64,000 nucleotides of DNA from the NCBI GenBank assembly GCA_022340865.1, contig JAJDNC010000103.1:1-64000 (forward strand). The letters are read 5' to 3'. Under the pieces are notes generated by a model that saw nothing but the letters and a program-made list of their open reading frames with translations, searched no databases and was not told where the DNA came from. The DNA comes from Gemmatimonadota bacterium (GTDB lineage: Bacteria; Gemmatimonadota; Gemmatimonadetes; Longimicrobiales; Gaopeijiaceae). Positions 45,017 to 55,397 of this stretch are shown one piece after another (position 1 is the stretch's first letter; the number at the start of each line of letters is the position of its first letter). The translations under genes were made by a program, and so were the position numbers.

Positions 45017-46402
45017 GTGACCCTCCTGCTCCCCCCAGATCTCATGGTGAGCGTGTCCGGCGTACGGGGCAGGGTGGGCACCACGCTCACGCCCGAGCTG
45101 ATGGCGGGGATCGCGGCGGCGTTCGGGGCCTTTCTGCGGTCGGAGGGCGAGGACGGACCTGTCCTGGTGGGGCGGGATTCCCGGACCTCGGGCCCCATGC
45201 TGGCGCGAGCGGTGATCGCCGGCCTGCAGTCGGTGGGGTGCGACGTCGTGGACCTGGGCGTGGTGCCCACGCCCACGCTTCTCCTCGCGGTGGAGGATGC
45301 GGGAGCCGCCGGCGGGCTGGGCGTGACCGCCAGCCACAACCCCGCGGAGTGGAACGCGCTGAAGCTGGTCTCGGGAGAGGGCATCTTCCTGGACGCGGAG
45401 CGCTCCGCGCGGTTCCGGACGTACCTGGCGGAGGCCGACGCGCCGCGGGTCCCCTGGGACCGCCTGGGGTCCGTGAGCGCCGACGACGGCGCGTGGAAGC
45501 GGCACCTCGAGCGGATCCTCGCCCTGCCCTTTCTCGACGTGCCCGCCCTCCGGCGCCGGGGCCCGCACGTCGCGGTGGACTGCGTGCACGGGGCAGGGGG
45601 GCCACCCCTCACCGACGTCCTCGAGGCCCTGGGGTGTACCTGGACCGGGATCGGCATGGAGCCGGACGGTCTCTTTCCCCGGGATCCCGAGCCCACCGCG
45701 GCGAATCTGGCGGAGTTGGGCGCCCTGGTGAGGGAGACGGGGGCGGACATCGGTCTCGCCGTGGACCCCGACGTGGACCGCCTCTCCCTGGTGGACGAGA
45801 CCGGACAGCCCATGGGCGAGGAGCTGACGCTGGCGCTGTCCGCGGCGGCGGTGCTCCGGCGCACGCCGGGACCCGTGGTCACGAACCTCTCCACCAGCCA
45901 GGTGGTGGACGACGTCGCCGGCGCCTTCGGGTGCAGCGTGATCCGCGCTCCCGTGGGCGAGGTCAACGTGGCCCGGAGGATGCAGAAGGAGCGAGCGGTG
46001 GTGGGAGGAGAGGGGAACGGAGGCGTGATCCTGCCCGCCCTTCATCACACCCGTGACGCGCCTCTCGCGGCCGCTCTGATCCTGCAGCACCTTGCAGACG
46101 AGGACGTTCCTCCGTCCCGGGCGGCGGCCCGGTGGCCCACGTACGCGATCGTGAAGCGGAAGCTCTCCTTTCCGCGGGAGACCCTGCCCGAGGCATACGA
46201 GGCCCTCGCCCGGGATCTGGATGCGCCGGAGCGCGACGACGGCGACGGGCTGCGCCTGGCGTGGCGCGGCCGGAGCTCGTGGCTGCACGTGCGCCCGTCC
46301 GGCACCGAGCCGGTGGTGCGCCTCATCGCCGAGGCGCCGAGGGCGGCGGAGGCGGAGGCGCTGGTGAAGCGGGCGGCGGCGGTCCTGGAGGGGGTGGCGT
46401 GA
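45017..46402 (+). CDS. glmM: phosphoglucosamine mutase (phosphohexomutase family)
   Basis: Interconverts glucosamine 6-phosphate and glucosamine 1-phosphate. 461 residues of the alpha-D-phosphohexomutase family. The phosphoserine loop VTASHNPAEWN gives Ser106; the metal loop is DPDVDRLSLVDE; the sugar loop GEGNGGVI and the phosphate loop RPSGTEPVVRLIAEA are intact. The N-terminus reads SVSGVRGRVG rather than the GTDGIRG of most GlmM. The gene next to glmS supports the glucosamine role, though a phosphomannomutase cannot be excluded. GTG start with GAGG upstream; 91 bases before glmS. Confidence 0.85.
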   Translation: MTLLLPPDLMVSVSGVRGRVGTTLTPELMAGIAAAFGAFLRSEGEDGPVLVGRDSRTSGPMLARAVIAGLQSVGCDVVDLGVVPTPTLLLAVEDAGAAGGLGVTASHNPAEWNALKLVSGEGIFLDAERSARFRTYLAEADAPRVPWDRLGSVSADDGAWKRHLERILALPFLDVPALRRRGPHVAVDCVHGAGGPPLTDVLEALGCTWTGIGMEPDGLFPRDPEPTAANLAELGALVRETGADIGLAVDPDVDRLSLVDETGQPMGEELTLALSAAAVLRRTPGPVVTNLSTSQVVDDVAGAFGCSVIRAPVGEVNVARRMQKERAVVGGEGNGGVILPALHHTRDAPLAAALILQHLADEDVPPSRAAARWPTYAIVKRKLSFPRETLPEAYEALARDLDAPERDDGDGLRLAWRGRSSWLHVRPSGTEPVVRLIAEAPRAAEAEALVKRAAAVLEGVA

Positions 46403-46493
46403 GGGAAGGGCGCCGCCACGGCGGTGCCCGGAGAACGGAACACTACGGAAGGCTGAACAGCAGACAGCGCACGAAACAGGGGAGGACAGCCGC

Positions 46494-48332
<1,839 letters not shown>

Positions 48333-48363
48333 GCCCCGGGGGGCGGAGAGGGGTGCGGCGAGC

Positions 48364-48807
48364 GTGAGGGTCGTCCTGCAGCGGGTGGCGCGCGCCCGGG
48401 TTACCGTCGCGGGCAGAACGACGGGTGAGATCGGCCGTGGTCACGTGCTGCTGGTGGGATTTCGCGACGGCGACGGCGATGCCCAGCTCGAGTGGATGGC
48501 GGACAAGGTGCTCGGCCTTCGCGTCTTCGGCGATTCCCAGGGGAAGATGAACCTGGCTCTCGAGGAGATCGGCGGTGACCTGCTGGTGGTGAGCCAGTTC
48601 ACCCTGTACGGAGACACGCGCAAGGGGCGACGTCCCAGCTTCGTCGGCGCCGCGGCGCCGGAGGTGGCGGAGCCCCTGTACCGGCGCTTCGTGGGAGTGC
48701 TGCGCGAGCGCGCGCCCGGCCGGGTGGAGACCGGCGAGTTCGGCGCCATGATGCAGGTGGAGCTCACCAACGACGGCCCCGTGACCCTGTTGCTGGAGCG
48801 CGAGTGA
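48364..48807 (+). CDS. dtd: D-aminoacyl-tRNA deacylase
   Basis: Hydrolyses D-aminoacyl-tRNAs (and Gly-tRNA-Ala) to keep D-amino acids out of translation. 147 residues, the family length. VRVVLQRVARARVTV is the N-terminal strand, SQFTLYGDTRKGRRPSF the active-site motif and TNDGPVTLLLE the Gly-cisPro motif. The open frame reaches into glmS, but the GTG at 48364 matches the family N-terminus. Its stop overlaps the maf start by GTGA. Confidence 0.95.
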   Translation: MRVVLQRVARARVTVAGRTTGEIGRGHVLLVGFRDGDGDAQLEWMADKVLGLRVFGDSQGKMNLALEEIGGDLLVVSQFTLYGDTRKGRRPSFVGAAAPEVAEPLYRRFVGVLRERAPGRVETGEFGAMMQVELTNDGPVTLLLERE

Positions 48808-49406
48808 CGGGCTCTCCCCGAATCGTCCTCGCTTCGGCATCGCCCCGGCGCGCGGAGCTGCTCAGGCGCCTGGGCCTGAAGGTGGAGATCTCCCCTGCGG
48901 AAGTGGACGAGCGCCATCTTCCCGGTGAGGATCCCCGGGCCCACGTGGAGCGGCTGGCCCGCACGAAGGCCGAGACCGTCGCCAGGCGACGCCCGGAGGC
49001 GCTGGTGGTGGCGGGCGACACCGTGGTCGTGCGCGGCGGAGTCGTGCTGGGGAAGCCCGCCGACGCCGAGGAGGCGGTGGCCATGTTGCTGTCGCTGGCC
49101 GGCCGCGAGCACACCGTGCTCAGCGGCATCGCCCTGTGCGGCGCGCGAGGCACCGTGAGCGCCGTCGGCCGGGCGACGGTCCGGTTCCGGGACTTCGACG
49201 AGCGCGAAGCGCGGTCCTACGTGGCCACCGGGGAGCCCATGGACAAGGCGGGCGCCTACGGGATCCAGGGCATGGGGGGCGCGTTGGTCGAGGGAATCGA
49301 GGGCGACTACTATACGGTCGTGGGCTTTCCCGTAGTGAGCTTCATCGAGCTCCTGGCCCGGGCGGGCTGGCGATACGCGTACGGCGGGCTCGAGGCGATT
49401 CCGTAG
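48804..49406 (+). CDS. maf: Maf-family nucleoside triphosphate pyrophosphatase
   Basis: Hydrolyses dTTP, UTP or modified nucleotides to the monophosphates; a housecleaning enzyme. 200 residues. IVLASASPRRAELL is the Maf N-terminal signature; VVAGDTVVV and the later MDKAGAYGIQGMGG are diagnostic. GTG start overlapping the dtd stop. dtd and maf form a translationally coupled pair, both removing faulty building blocks. glpK follows after 16 bases. Confidence 0.95.
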   Translation: MTGSPRIVLASASPRRAELLRRLGLKVEISPAEVDERHLPGEDPRAHVERLARTKAETVARRRPEALVVAGDTVVVRGGVVLGKPADAEEAVAMLLSLAGREHTVLSGIALCGARGTVSAVGRATVRFRDFDEREARSYVATGEPMDKAGAYGIQGMGGALVEGIEGDYYTVVGFPVVSFIELLARAGWRYAYGGLEAIP

Positions 49407-49422
49407 CACCAGGAGAAGCGGC

Positions 49423-50928
49423 ATGCCGAGCCCGGCGATCATCTCCATAGACCAGGGAACCACCGGAACCACCTGCCTCGTCATCGCCGCCGACGGCAGG
49501 CTCCTCGGCCGCTCCTACTCGGAGTTCTCCCAGCACTTCCCCCGGCCCGGCTGGGTCGAGCACGACGCCCTGGAGATCTGGGACGTGACCTGCCGCATGG
49601 CGCGCGAGGCGGTGACGGCCGCCGGAGCCGAGGCGGACATCCAGGGCGTGGGCATCACGAACCAGCGCGAGACCGTGGTGCTGTGGGATCGCAAGACGCT
49701 GGAGCCCGTGCTCCCGGCCATCGTCTGGCAGGACCGCCGGACCACCCAGCTCTGCCGTCGACTGAAGGAGGCGGGGCACGAGGCCGAGGTGCGCCGACGC
49801 ACGGGGCTCCTCTTCGATCCGTACTTCTCGGGCACGAAAGTCGCATGGGCGCTGGATGCACATCCGGATCTGCGGGCCCGGGCCGAGGCCGGAGAGCTGG
49901 CCGTTGGGACCATCGACGCATGGCTCATCGCCCGGCTCACCGACGGAGCCGTCCACGCCACGGATCCCACCAACGCGTCCCGCACCCTGTTCTTCGCGCT
50001 GAGGGAGGCCGCGTGGGACCCGTGGCTCCTGGACCTCCTGGGCGTGCCGGCGGCTCTCCTTCCGGAGGTCCGTCCGAGCTCCGGTGGCTTCGGCATCGCC
50101 GCCGGCGCACACCTGGGCGTGGAGGTGCCCATCGCCGGGGTCGCCGGGGACCAGCAGGCGGCGCTCTTCGGGCAGGGGTGCTGGAATCCGGGCTCGGCGA
50201 AGAACACGTACGGCACGGGCTCGTTCCTCCTCCTGAACACGGGCGCGGAGCCGGTGCCGTCGGGGCATGGTCTCCTCACCACCGCGGCGTGCAACGCCCG
50301 GGGTGGGCTGGCCTACGCCCTGGAGGGCTCGGTCTTCATCGCCGGGGCGGCCATCCAGTGGCTGCGCGACGGCCTGGGCATCGTGGCGCACGCCGCCGAC
50401 TCCGAGGCCCTGGCGCGCTCGGTGGAGGGGACCGACGGCGTGTACTTCGTCCCCGCCTTCGTGGGGCTCGGGGCACCCCACTGGGAGCCGGACGCGCGAG
50501 GCACGGTGGTGGGGCTGACGCGGGGAAGCGGTCGGGCGCACCTGGTGCGGGCGGCCCTGGAGTCCATGGCCTACGCCACCGAGGAGGTGCTGAGGGCCAT
50601 GGAGGCCGACTCGAGGGTGACCGCCACGGAGGTGCGGGTGGACGGGGGCGCTGCCATGAACGACTGGCTGATGCAGTTCCAGGCGGACATCCTGGACCTT
50701 CCCGTGCGACGCCCGGCCATGGTGGAGACCACGGCGCTGGGGGCGGCGGGCCTCGCGGGGATCGCCCTGGGCGTCTGGTCGGATGCCGAGGCGTTCCTGG
50801 AGGCCCAGGCGGCGCCCCAGCGGTTCCGTCCGGCCATGGAGGCTCCGCGTCGCCGAGCCCTCCTGGGGGAGTGGAGCCGCGCCGTGCGTGCCGCCGTGGC
50901 CTGGGCCCGCGAGGCGCCACGGACATGA
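49423..50928 (+). CDS. glpK: glycerol kinase
   Basis: Phosphorylates glycerol to sn-glycerol 3-phosphate. 501 residues of the FGGY family. IISIDQGTTGTTCLVI at the N-terminus, GITNQRETVVLWDR, VWQDRRTTQ, GTIDAWLI, GVAGDQQAALFGQGCW and NTYGTGSFLLLNTG are the GlpK-type blocks. DGGAAMNDWLMQFQADIL is FGGY signature 2. No glpF or glpD is nearby. ATG start; its stop overlaps the following gene as ATGA. Confidence 0.96.
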   Translation: MPSPAIISIDQGTTGTTCLVIAADGRLLGRSYSEFSQHFPRPGWVEHDALEIWDVTCRMAREAVTAAGAEADIQGVGITNQRETVVLWDRKTLEPVLPAIVWQDRRTTQLCRRLKEAGHEAEVRRRTGLLFDPYFSGTKVAWALDAHPDLRARAEAGELAVGTIDAWLIARLTDGAVHATDPTNASRTLFFALREAAWDPWLLDLLGVPAALLPEVRPSSGGFGIAAGAHLGVEVPIAGVAGDQQAALFGQGCWNPGSAKNTYGTGSFLLLNTGAEPVPSGHGLLTTAACNARGGLAYALEGSVFIAGAAIQWLRDGLGIVAHAADSEALARSVEGTDGVYFVPAFVGLGAPHWEPDARGTVVGLTRGSGRAHLVRAALESMAYATEEVLRAMEADSRVTATEVRVDGGAAMNDWLMQFQADILDLPVRRPAMVETTALGAAGLAGIALGVWSDAEAFLEAQAAPQRFRPAMEAPRRRALLGEWSRAVRAAVAWAREAPRT

Positions 50929-51476
50929 TTGGGGCCGCGGACGGAGCGGCGGGCCGCCCACCGACGCCTCCACCCAGGATCGCCGTGGTGGGTGGCGCCG
51001 ACGCTTCCGAGGAGGAGCGACGCGTCGCTCGCGAGCTGGGATCGGCCCTGGCCCGGGTGGGGGCGGTGGTGGTGTGCGGCGGCCACGGCGGGGTCATGGA
51101 GGCGGCGGCTCGGGGCGCAGCCGAGGCCGGCGGCCTGACCGTGGGGATCCTGAGGGGCGAGGACGCCGGCGAGGCGAACGCCTGGGTCGTGCTGCCCATT
51201 CCCACCGGGATGGGGGATGCGCGCAACGCTCTTGTGGTGCGCGCTGCCGAGGCGGTGGTATCGGTGGGTGGCGCCTGGGGTACCCTCTCGGAGATCGCCC
51301 TGGCGCGGAAGGCGGGGCTGGCCGTGGGAACCCTGGGCACGCCACCCGCTGGGGATCTGGGGCTCCCGGCCCTGGAAACGCCCGCGGCAGCGGCCGATTG
51401 GGCCCTGGCCCGCGTCCGGGAGAGGCGTGGGGAAAAGCCCTCGGCCGGGTCGGGTCAGTCCCGGAGGCATTCATAA
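50925..51476 (+). CDS. LOG/TIGR00725-family Rossmann protein
   Basis: 183 residues with the SLOG fold. RIAVVGGADASEEERRVARELG is the Rossmann start, GGHGGVMEAAARGAAEAGG the conserved GGxxGxME-type loop and GGAWGTLSEIALARKAG the phosphate-binding loop. LOG proteins release free bases from nucleoside monophosphates, and related SLOG proteins bind nucleotide derivatives; a precise substrate is not known for TIGR00725. The ATG overlaps the glpK stop. Extra Pro/Gly-rich residues at both ends. Its coupling to glpK and closeness to maf suggest metabolite turnover, which is inference. Confidence 0.82.
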   Translation: MIGAADGAAGRPPTPPPRIAVVGGADASEEERRVARELGSALARVGAVVVCGGHGGVMEAAARGAAEAGGLTVGILRGEDAGEANAWVVLPIPTGMGDARNALVVRAAEAVVSVGGAWGTLSEIALARKAGLAVGTLGTPPAGDLGLPALETPAAAADWALARVRERRGEKPSAGSGQSRRHS

Positions 51477-51512
51477 GGGGTTTTCCCGACTGGTCCTCTT
51501 GGCGATAAGAAG

Positions 51513-51520
51513 TCTAAATT
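51513..51520 (+). promoter_or_regulatory. AT-rich candidate -10 region ahead of the ccm operon
   Basis: TCTAAATT at 51513-51520 stands out in the 188-base gap between the LOG-like gene and ccmE. It lies 145 bases before ccmE and no well-spaced -35 hexamer is evident. The rest of the gap has nothing recognisable except an AGAGGTGAG ribosome-binding site at its right end. Confidence 0.25.
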
Positions 51521-51664
51521 CCTGGCGGATCGGCGGTCTCTGGGAAGCCTCGATCCCATCTGGAACTTCGCCCATGACGGGGTGAAGGACCCAGGTGCCC
51601 GAGAGTTCTGCCCACTCCGGGGTCCGGATTCGTCCGGATCGCGGACGAGCGAGAGGTGAGTCCG

Positions 51665-52099
51665 ATGAGAAAGCCTGGGCGGTTCATGGTGGGGCTGGTG
51701 GGTGTGGCCGCCGTCGTCTCCTACCTGATATGGACCGGGGTGAGCAACACGATGGTGTACTACCTCACCCCCACGGAGCTGTTGGCGCGGGTCAAGGCCG
51801 ATCCGAGCTTCCGTAACGTAGGCGTCAAGGTGAGCGGCAAGGTGGTGGCGGGGACCGTCGAACGGGTTCCCGACCAGCTCGTGTACCGTTTCAAGGTGCA
51901 TGACCTGAGCGACCCGGCGGTGGGCTTCCAGGTCGAGTACCACGGCACGCTTCCCGACACGTTCACCGATCAGTCGGAGGTGGTGCTCGAGGGGAGGCTC
52001 GACGGCAACGGCGTCTTCCAGGCAACCTCGCTGCTCACCAAGTGCGGGAGCCGCTACGAAGCATCCCAGCAGGACCTGAGGAAGGACGTGAAGTCGTGA
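51665..52099 (+). CDS. ccmE: CcmE haem chaperone, CXXXY variant
   Basis: 144 residues: N-terminal membrane anchor at about 8-26 and a beta-barrel (OB-fold) periplasmic domain. VEYHGTLPDTFTDQSEVVLEG is the family's PDxF segment (cited as YHGTLPDTF). Classical CcmE binds haem covalently through a histidine in HxxxY. Here the aligned sequence is KCGSRYEAS, so Cys127 and Tyr131 form CXXXY, the variant known from Desulfovibrio and archaea. The ATG at 51665 lies after a strong AGAGGTGAG site; a GTG nine bases earlier is less well spaced. Its stop overlaps ccmF as GTGA. Confidence 0.93.
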   Translation: MRKPGRFMVGLVGVAAVVSYLIWTGVSNTMVYYLTPTELLARVKADPSFRNVGVKVSGKVVAGTVERVPDQLVYRFKVHDLSDPAVGFQVEYHGTLPDTFTDQSEVVLEGRLDGNGVFQATSLLTKCGSRYEASQQDLRKDVKS

Positions 52100-54153
52100 C
52101 GGTCCTGGGGGAATTCGCCCTCTGGATCGCGTTGCCCGTCGCGATCTGGGGGATGTTCCTCGGCTTCTTCGGAGGCAAGACACAACGGGGTGACCTCGTC
52201 CTCTCCGCCGAGAGGAGCATCTACGCGGTCACGTTCCTGCTGTCGCTGGCGTCCATAGGGATCATCGCGGCGTTCCTCGGCGACAAATACCAGTACTGGT
52301 ACGTCGCCAGCTACTCGAACCGCGACCTGGAGACCTTCTACAAGTTCGCGGGGCTCTGGGCCGGACAGCGGGGATCGCTGCTCTTCTGGGCGTTGCTCCT
52401 GTCCATCTTCGCCAGCATCACCGTCTTCCAGAACAGGAACAAGAACCGGGAGTTCATGCCCTACGTGGCGGGTGTGCTCCAGGGGATCTTCACCTTCTTC
52501 CTGGTGGTCCTGCTGTTCGCGAAGGTGAACCCCTTCCAGAAGCTGGCCTTCCTGCCTGCGGACGGGCAGGGGCTCAACCCCCAGCTCCAGAACTACTGGA
52601 TGACGATCCACCCGCCCACGCTGTATCTGGGCTTCACGGCGTTCACCATCCCGTTCGCCTTCGCCATGGCCGCGCTCCTGAACGGCCGCCTGGACTCGCG
52701 GTGGATCGTGCTGACGCGAAGGTGGGTCCTGCTCTCGTGGTTCTTCTTGTCGGTGGGGATCCTGCTGGGGATGCGCTGGGCCTACGAGGAGCTGGGGTGG
52801 GGCGGCTACTGGTTCTGGGACCCCGTGGAGAACGCGTCCCTCTTGCCGTGGCTCACCGCCACCGCGTTCCTGCACTCCATCCAGATCCAGGAAAAACGAG
52901 GCATGCTGAAGGTGTGGAACATGTCTCTGGTGTCGATGACGTTCCTGCTCACGATCTTCGCCACCTTCCTGACACGATCGGGGCTCATCCAGTCGGTCCA
53001 CGCCTTCGCCGAGCAGCTCCGCATCGCATACATATTCCTGGCCTTCCTGGGAACGGTGACGGCGGGCGTCGTGGTCCTCATCCTCTACCGCCTGCCCAAG
53101 CTGCAGAGCGAGAACCGCATCGAATCGTTCCTGTCCCGCGAGTCCGCGTTCCTCTTCAACAACCTGATCCTCGTGGGCGCGGCGTTCGCGGTGCTCTGGG
53201 GAACGATCTTCCCACTCATCGCCGAGGGCGTCACCGGCCAGAAGATCAGCGTGGGTCCGCCCTTCTTCAACAAGGTCAACATCCCCATCGGGTTGGCGCT
53301 CCTGGCCCTGGCGGGAATCGGGCCGGTCATCGGGTGGAGGCGGGCGAGCAAGCGCAACCTGAGGAAGAACTTCCTCGTGCCCCTGGTGGCCACCTTCGTC
53401 ATCTCGGCCACGCTCTGGGTCGTGGGCGTCCGCCACGCGGTCGCCCTCACCACGTGGGGCATCGGCCTCTTCGTGCTCATCATCACCGGCGTGGAGTTCT
53501 GGAAGGGGACCCGCGCCCGGGCACGCATCGAGAAGGAGCCGCTGCCCATCGCCTTCTACCATCTGGTGACACGCAACCGCAGACGGTGGGGCGGATACAT
53601 CGTGCACGTGGGCATCGTGCTCACCTTCGCCGGCCTGGCGGGCGCGTCGTACAATCAGGACGTGCGCAAGCACCTCATGCCCGGCGACACCATGAACGTG
53701 GCCTCCCCCTGGGGGCACACGTATCACCTGACGTACGAGGGCCTGTCGTCGTCCATCGGGCGGGGGCAGCGCAACCTCGATTGGCAGGCCATCGCCCTGT
53801 TCTCCGTGCGTGAGGGCAACAAGGCTCTGCCCAACATGACCACGGAGAAGCGGAAGTACGTCACCGCCGATCAGATCATGACCGAGGTGGGGATCCACAC
53901 CACGCCGGAGGAGGACCTGTATCTCATCCTCTCGGCGCTTGACAACCCGAGCGGCGCGCTGAACAACGACCCCAACGCCCAGGGGATCAATCTCCAGGTG
54001 CTGGTCAAACCCCTGGTGATCTGGATCTGGTGGGGCGGCCTGGTGCTCGTGGTCGGCAGCGTCATCGCGCTGTGGCCCAGCGCCGATCGACGCCGGGACC
54101 TCGAGGACGAAGCTCCGGAAGAACCGGCGGCCATCGCGGTGGGGGCGACATAG
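52096..54153 (+). CDS. ccmF: CcmF haem lyase subunit
   Basis: Polytopic inner-membrane protein that attaches haem to apocytochrome c. 685 residues with about 14-15 hydrophobic segments. The WWD haem-binding domain reads WGGYWFWDPVENASLLPWL. Conserved NPF and PPTLYLGF blocks lie before it. The last 120 residues form a periplasmic domain (DVRKHLMPGDTMN, LDNPSGALNNDPNAQG) followed by a final helix. Start GTG overlapping the ccmE stop; the open frame extends 18 codons upstream inside ccmE. Partners in the family are CcmE, CcmI and CcmH. Confidence 0.95.
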   Translation: MTVLGEFALWIALPVAIWGMFLGFFGGKTQRGDLVLSAERSIYAVTFLLSLASIGIIAAFLGDKYQYWYVASYSNRDLETFYKFAGLWAGQRGSLLFWALLLSIFASITVFQNRNKNREFMPYVAGVLQGIFTFFLVVLLFAKVNPFQKLAFLPADGQGLNPQLQNYWMTIHPPTLYLGFTAFTIPFAFAMAALLNGRLDSRWIVLTRRWVLLSWFFLSVGILLGMRWAYEELGWGGYWFWDPVENASLLPWLTATAFLHSIQIQEKRGMLKVWNMSLVSMTFLLTIFATFLTRSGLIQSVHAFAEQLRIAYIFLAFLGTVTAGVVVLILYRLPKLQSENRIESFLSRESAFLFNNLILVGAAFAVLWGTIFPLIAEGVTGQKISVGPPFFNKVNIPIGLALLALAGIGPVIGWRRASKRNLRKNFLVPLVATFVISATLWVVGVRHAVALTTWGIGLFVLIITGVEFWKGTRARARIEKEPLPIAFYHLVTRNRRRWGGYIVHVGIVLTFAGLAGASYNQDVRKHLMPGDTMNVASPWGHTYHLTYEGLSSSIGRGQRNLDWQAIALFSVREGNKALPNMTTEKRKYVTADQIMTEVGIHTTPEEDLYLILSALDNPSGALNNDPNAQGINLQVLVKPLVIWIWWGGLVLVVGSVIALWPSADRRRDLEDEAPEEPAAIAVGAT

Positions 54154-54154
54154 C

Positions 54155-54595
54155 ATGACCCTCTTCCTGGGGGCCGCCATGGTGGCCGCGGCCGTGGTGA
54201 TCTTCATCATCCAGCCGGTGGCGAAGGGGATCCATGCTTCCCTCGAGCGCGCCGACGACGAGCTCACCGAGACGGAGGCGCGCAAGCGCGTCGCCCTTCT
54301 GGCGCTGCGGGATGTCGAGTACGACTTCCTGGCGGGGAAGCTCGACGAGAACGACTACCGGTCGCTCAAGGGCGAGCTCACCGCCGAGGCGCTGGCGGCC
54401 CTGGAGGCCGACGAGAACGCGCGCTCCCAGGTGGGGAGCGTGGGTTCCGAAGACGTGGAGGCCGAGATCCGCGCCATCCGCCTGGGATTGCACGAGGGGA
54501 GCGTGCCATGTCCCGACTGCGGATACGTCAACGTGACCGGCAGCCGGTTCTGCTCCGCGTGCGGCCACTCCCTGCAGGCCGGGGTCGCGGGCTGA
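54155..54595 (+). CDS. CcmI-like membrane protein with C-terminal zinc ribbon
   Basis: 146 residues. One membrane helix at about 4-20, then ARKRVALLALRDVEYDFLAGKLDENDY, the segment seen after the first helix of CcmI proteins. The C-terminal 35 residues hold two CxxC pairs (PCPDCGYVNVTGSRFCSACGHS), a zinc ribbon not present in CcmI of proteobacteria and replacing the TPR region. It begins one base after the ccmF stop and precedes ccmA. A role in presenting apocytochrome or haem to CcmF is inference from position. Confidence 0.75.
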   Translation: MTLFLGAAMVAAAVVIFIIQPVAKGIHASLERADDELTETEARKRVALLALRDVEYDFLAGKLDENDYRSLKGELTAEALAALEADENARSQVGSVGSEDVEAEIRAIRLGLHEGSVPCPDCGYVNVTGSRFCSACGHSLQAGVAG

Positions 54596-54602
54596 GACGC
54601 TC

Positions 54603-55397
54603 GTGCTCGCCGAGGCCGTACCGGATCCCGGAGCCGTGGACACCGTGACCGTCCCGACGCCGGCGGAGGCTCCGCGCCGGGTGGCACCGGTCCTCTCGGC
54701 CCGGGGGCTGGTCCGCGAATACGGCCCGGTGGTGGCCGTCAACGGCGTCGATCTGGACCTGGCGCCCGGCGACTTCCTCACGGTGTTCGGCCCCAACGGA
54801 GCGGGCAAGACCTCGCTCCTCAGCCTCCTGGGGGGGCGCCTCAAGCCGACACGGGGAGAGGTGGTCATCGGCGGCCAGCGCCTGGACTTCGGCGAGACTA
54901 CCTGGCGCAACCGCATCGGCGTGCTCTCCCACCAGGGGTTCCTCTACGGGCACCTCACCGCACGGGAGAACCTCCGCTTCTTCGGGAAGCTGTTCGCCCT
55001 TCCGGACCTGGACCGTCTCGTCACGGAGCGCCTGGAGCAGGTGGGCCTCACGGACCGTGCGGACTTCCTCTCCCGACAGCTCTCCCACGGGATGCGCCAG
55101 AGGCTCGCCCTGGCCCGTGCGCTCCTCCACGACCCGGACGTGGTGCTCCTCGACGAGCCCTATACGGGTCTCGACCCCTACGCGGCGACGGTCCTGCGCA
55201 ACGTGCTGTCCTCCGTCCAGGACGGCCGGCGCACGGTGGTGATGGTAACGCACAACCTCACGCAGGGCCTCGAGCTGGCGACACGTGTGGCCATCCAGGT
55301 GCGCGGACGCTTCGCCTGGGAAGGGGCACGGGAGGGTGTGGACGCCGACGGGTTCGAGCGCTTCTACCACAAGGTGGTGGAGGACGGAATGGGATGA
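54603..55397 (+). CDS. ccmA: CcmA haem-exporter ATPase
   Basis: ATPase of the CcmAB complex that frees holo-CcmE from CcmC. 264 residues. Walker A is GPNGAGKTS, the signature is LSHGMRQRLALARAL, Walker B is VVLLDEPYTGLD and the switch region MVTHNLTQGLELATRV. An extra 30 residues rich in Pro/Val precede the domain; GTG at 54603 is the first start, but an internal start near LSARGLVREYG is possible. Its stop overlaps the ccmB ATG (ATGA). Confidence 0.93.
   Translation: MLAEAVPDPGAVDTVTVPTPAEAPRRVAPVLSARGLVREYGPVVAVNGVDLDLAPGDFLTVFGPNGAGKTSLLSLLGGRLKPTRGEVVIGGQRLDFGETTWRNRIGVLSHQGFLYGHLTARENLRFFGKLFALPDLDRLVTERLEQVGLTDRADFLSRQLSHGMRQRLALARALLHDPDVVLLDEPYTGLDPYAATVLRNVLSSVQDGRRTVVMVTHNLTQGLELATRVAIQVRGRFAWEGAREGVDADGFERFYHKVVEDGMG

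Noticed and set aside
46403-46493. glmS ribozyme in the gap before glmS
   Set aside because: Only 91 bases, and I see no ribozyme core-like sequence; not supported.
52054-54285. 743-codon minus-strand frame opposite ccmF
   Set aside because: Complement of hydrophobic codons gives a charged Glu/Gln/Arg-rich sequence; not a protein.
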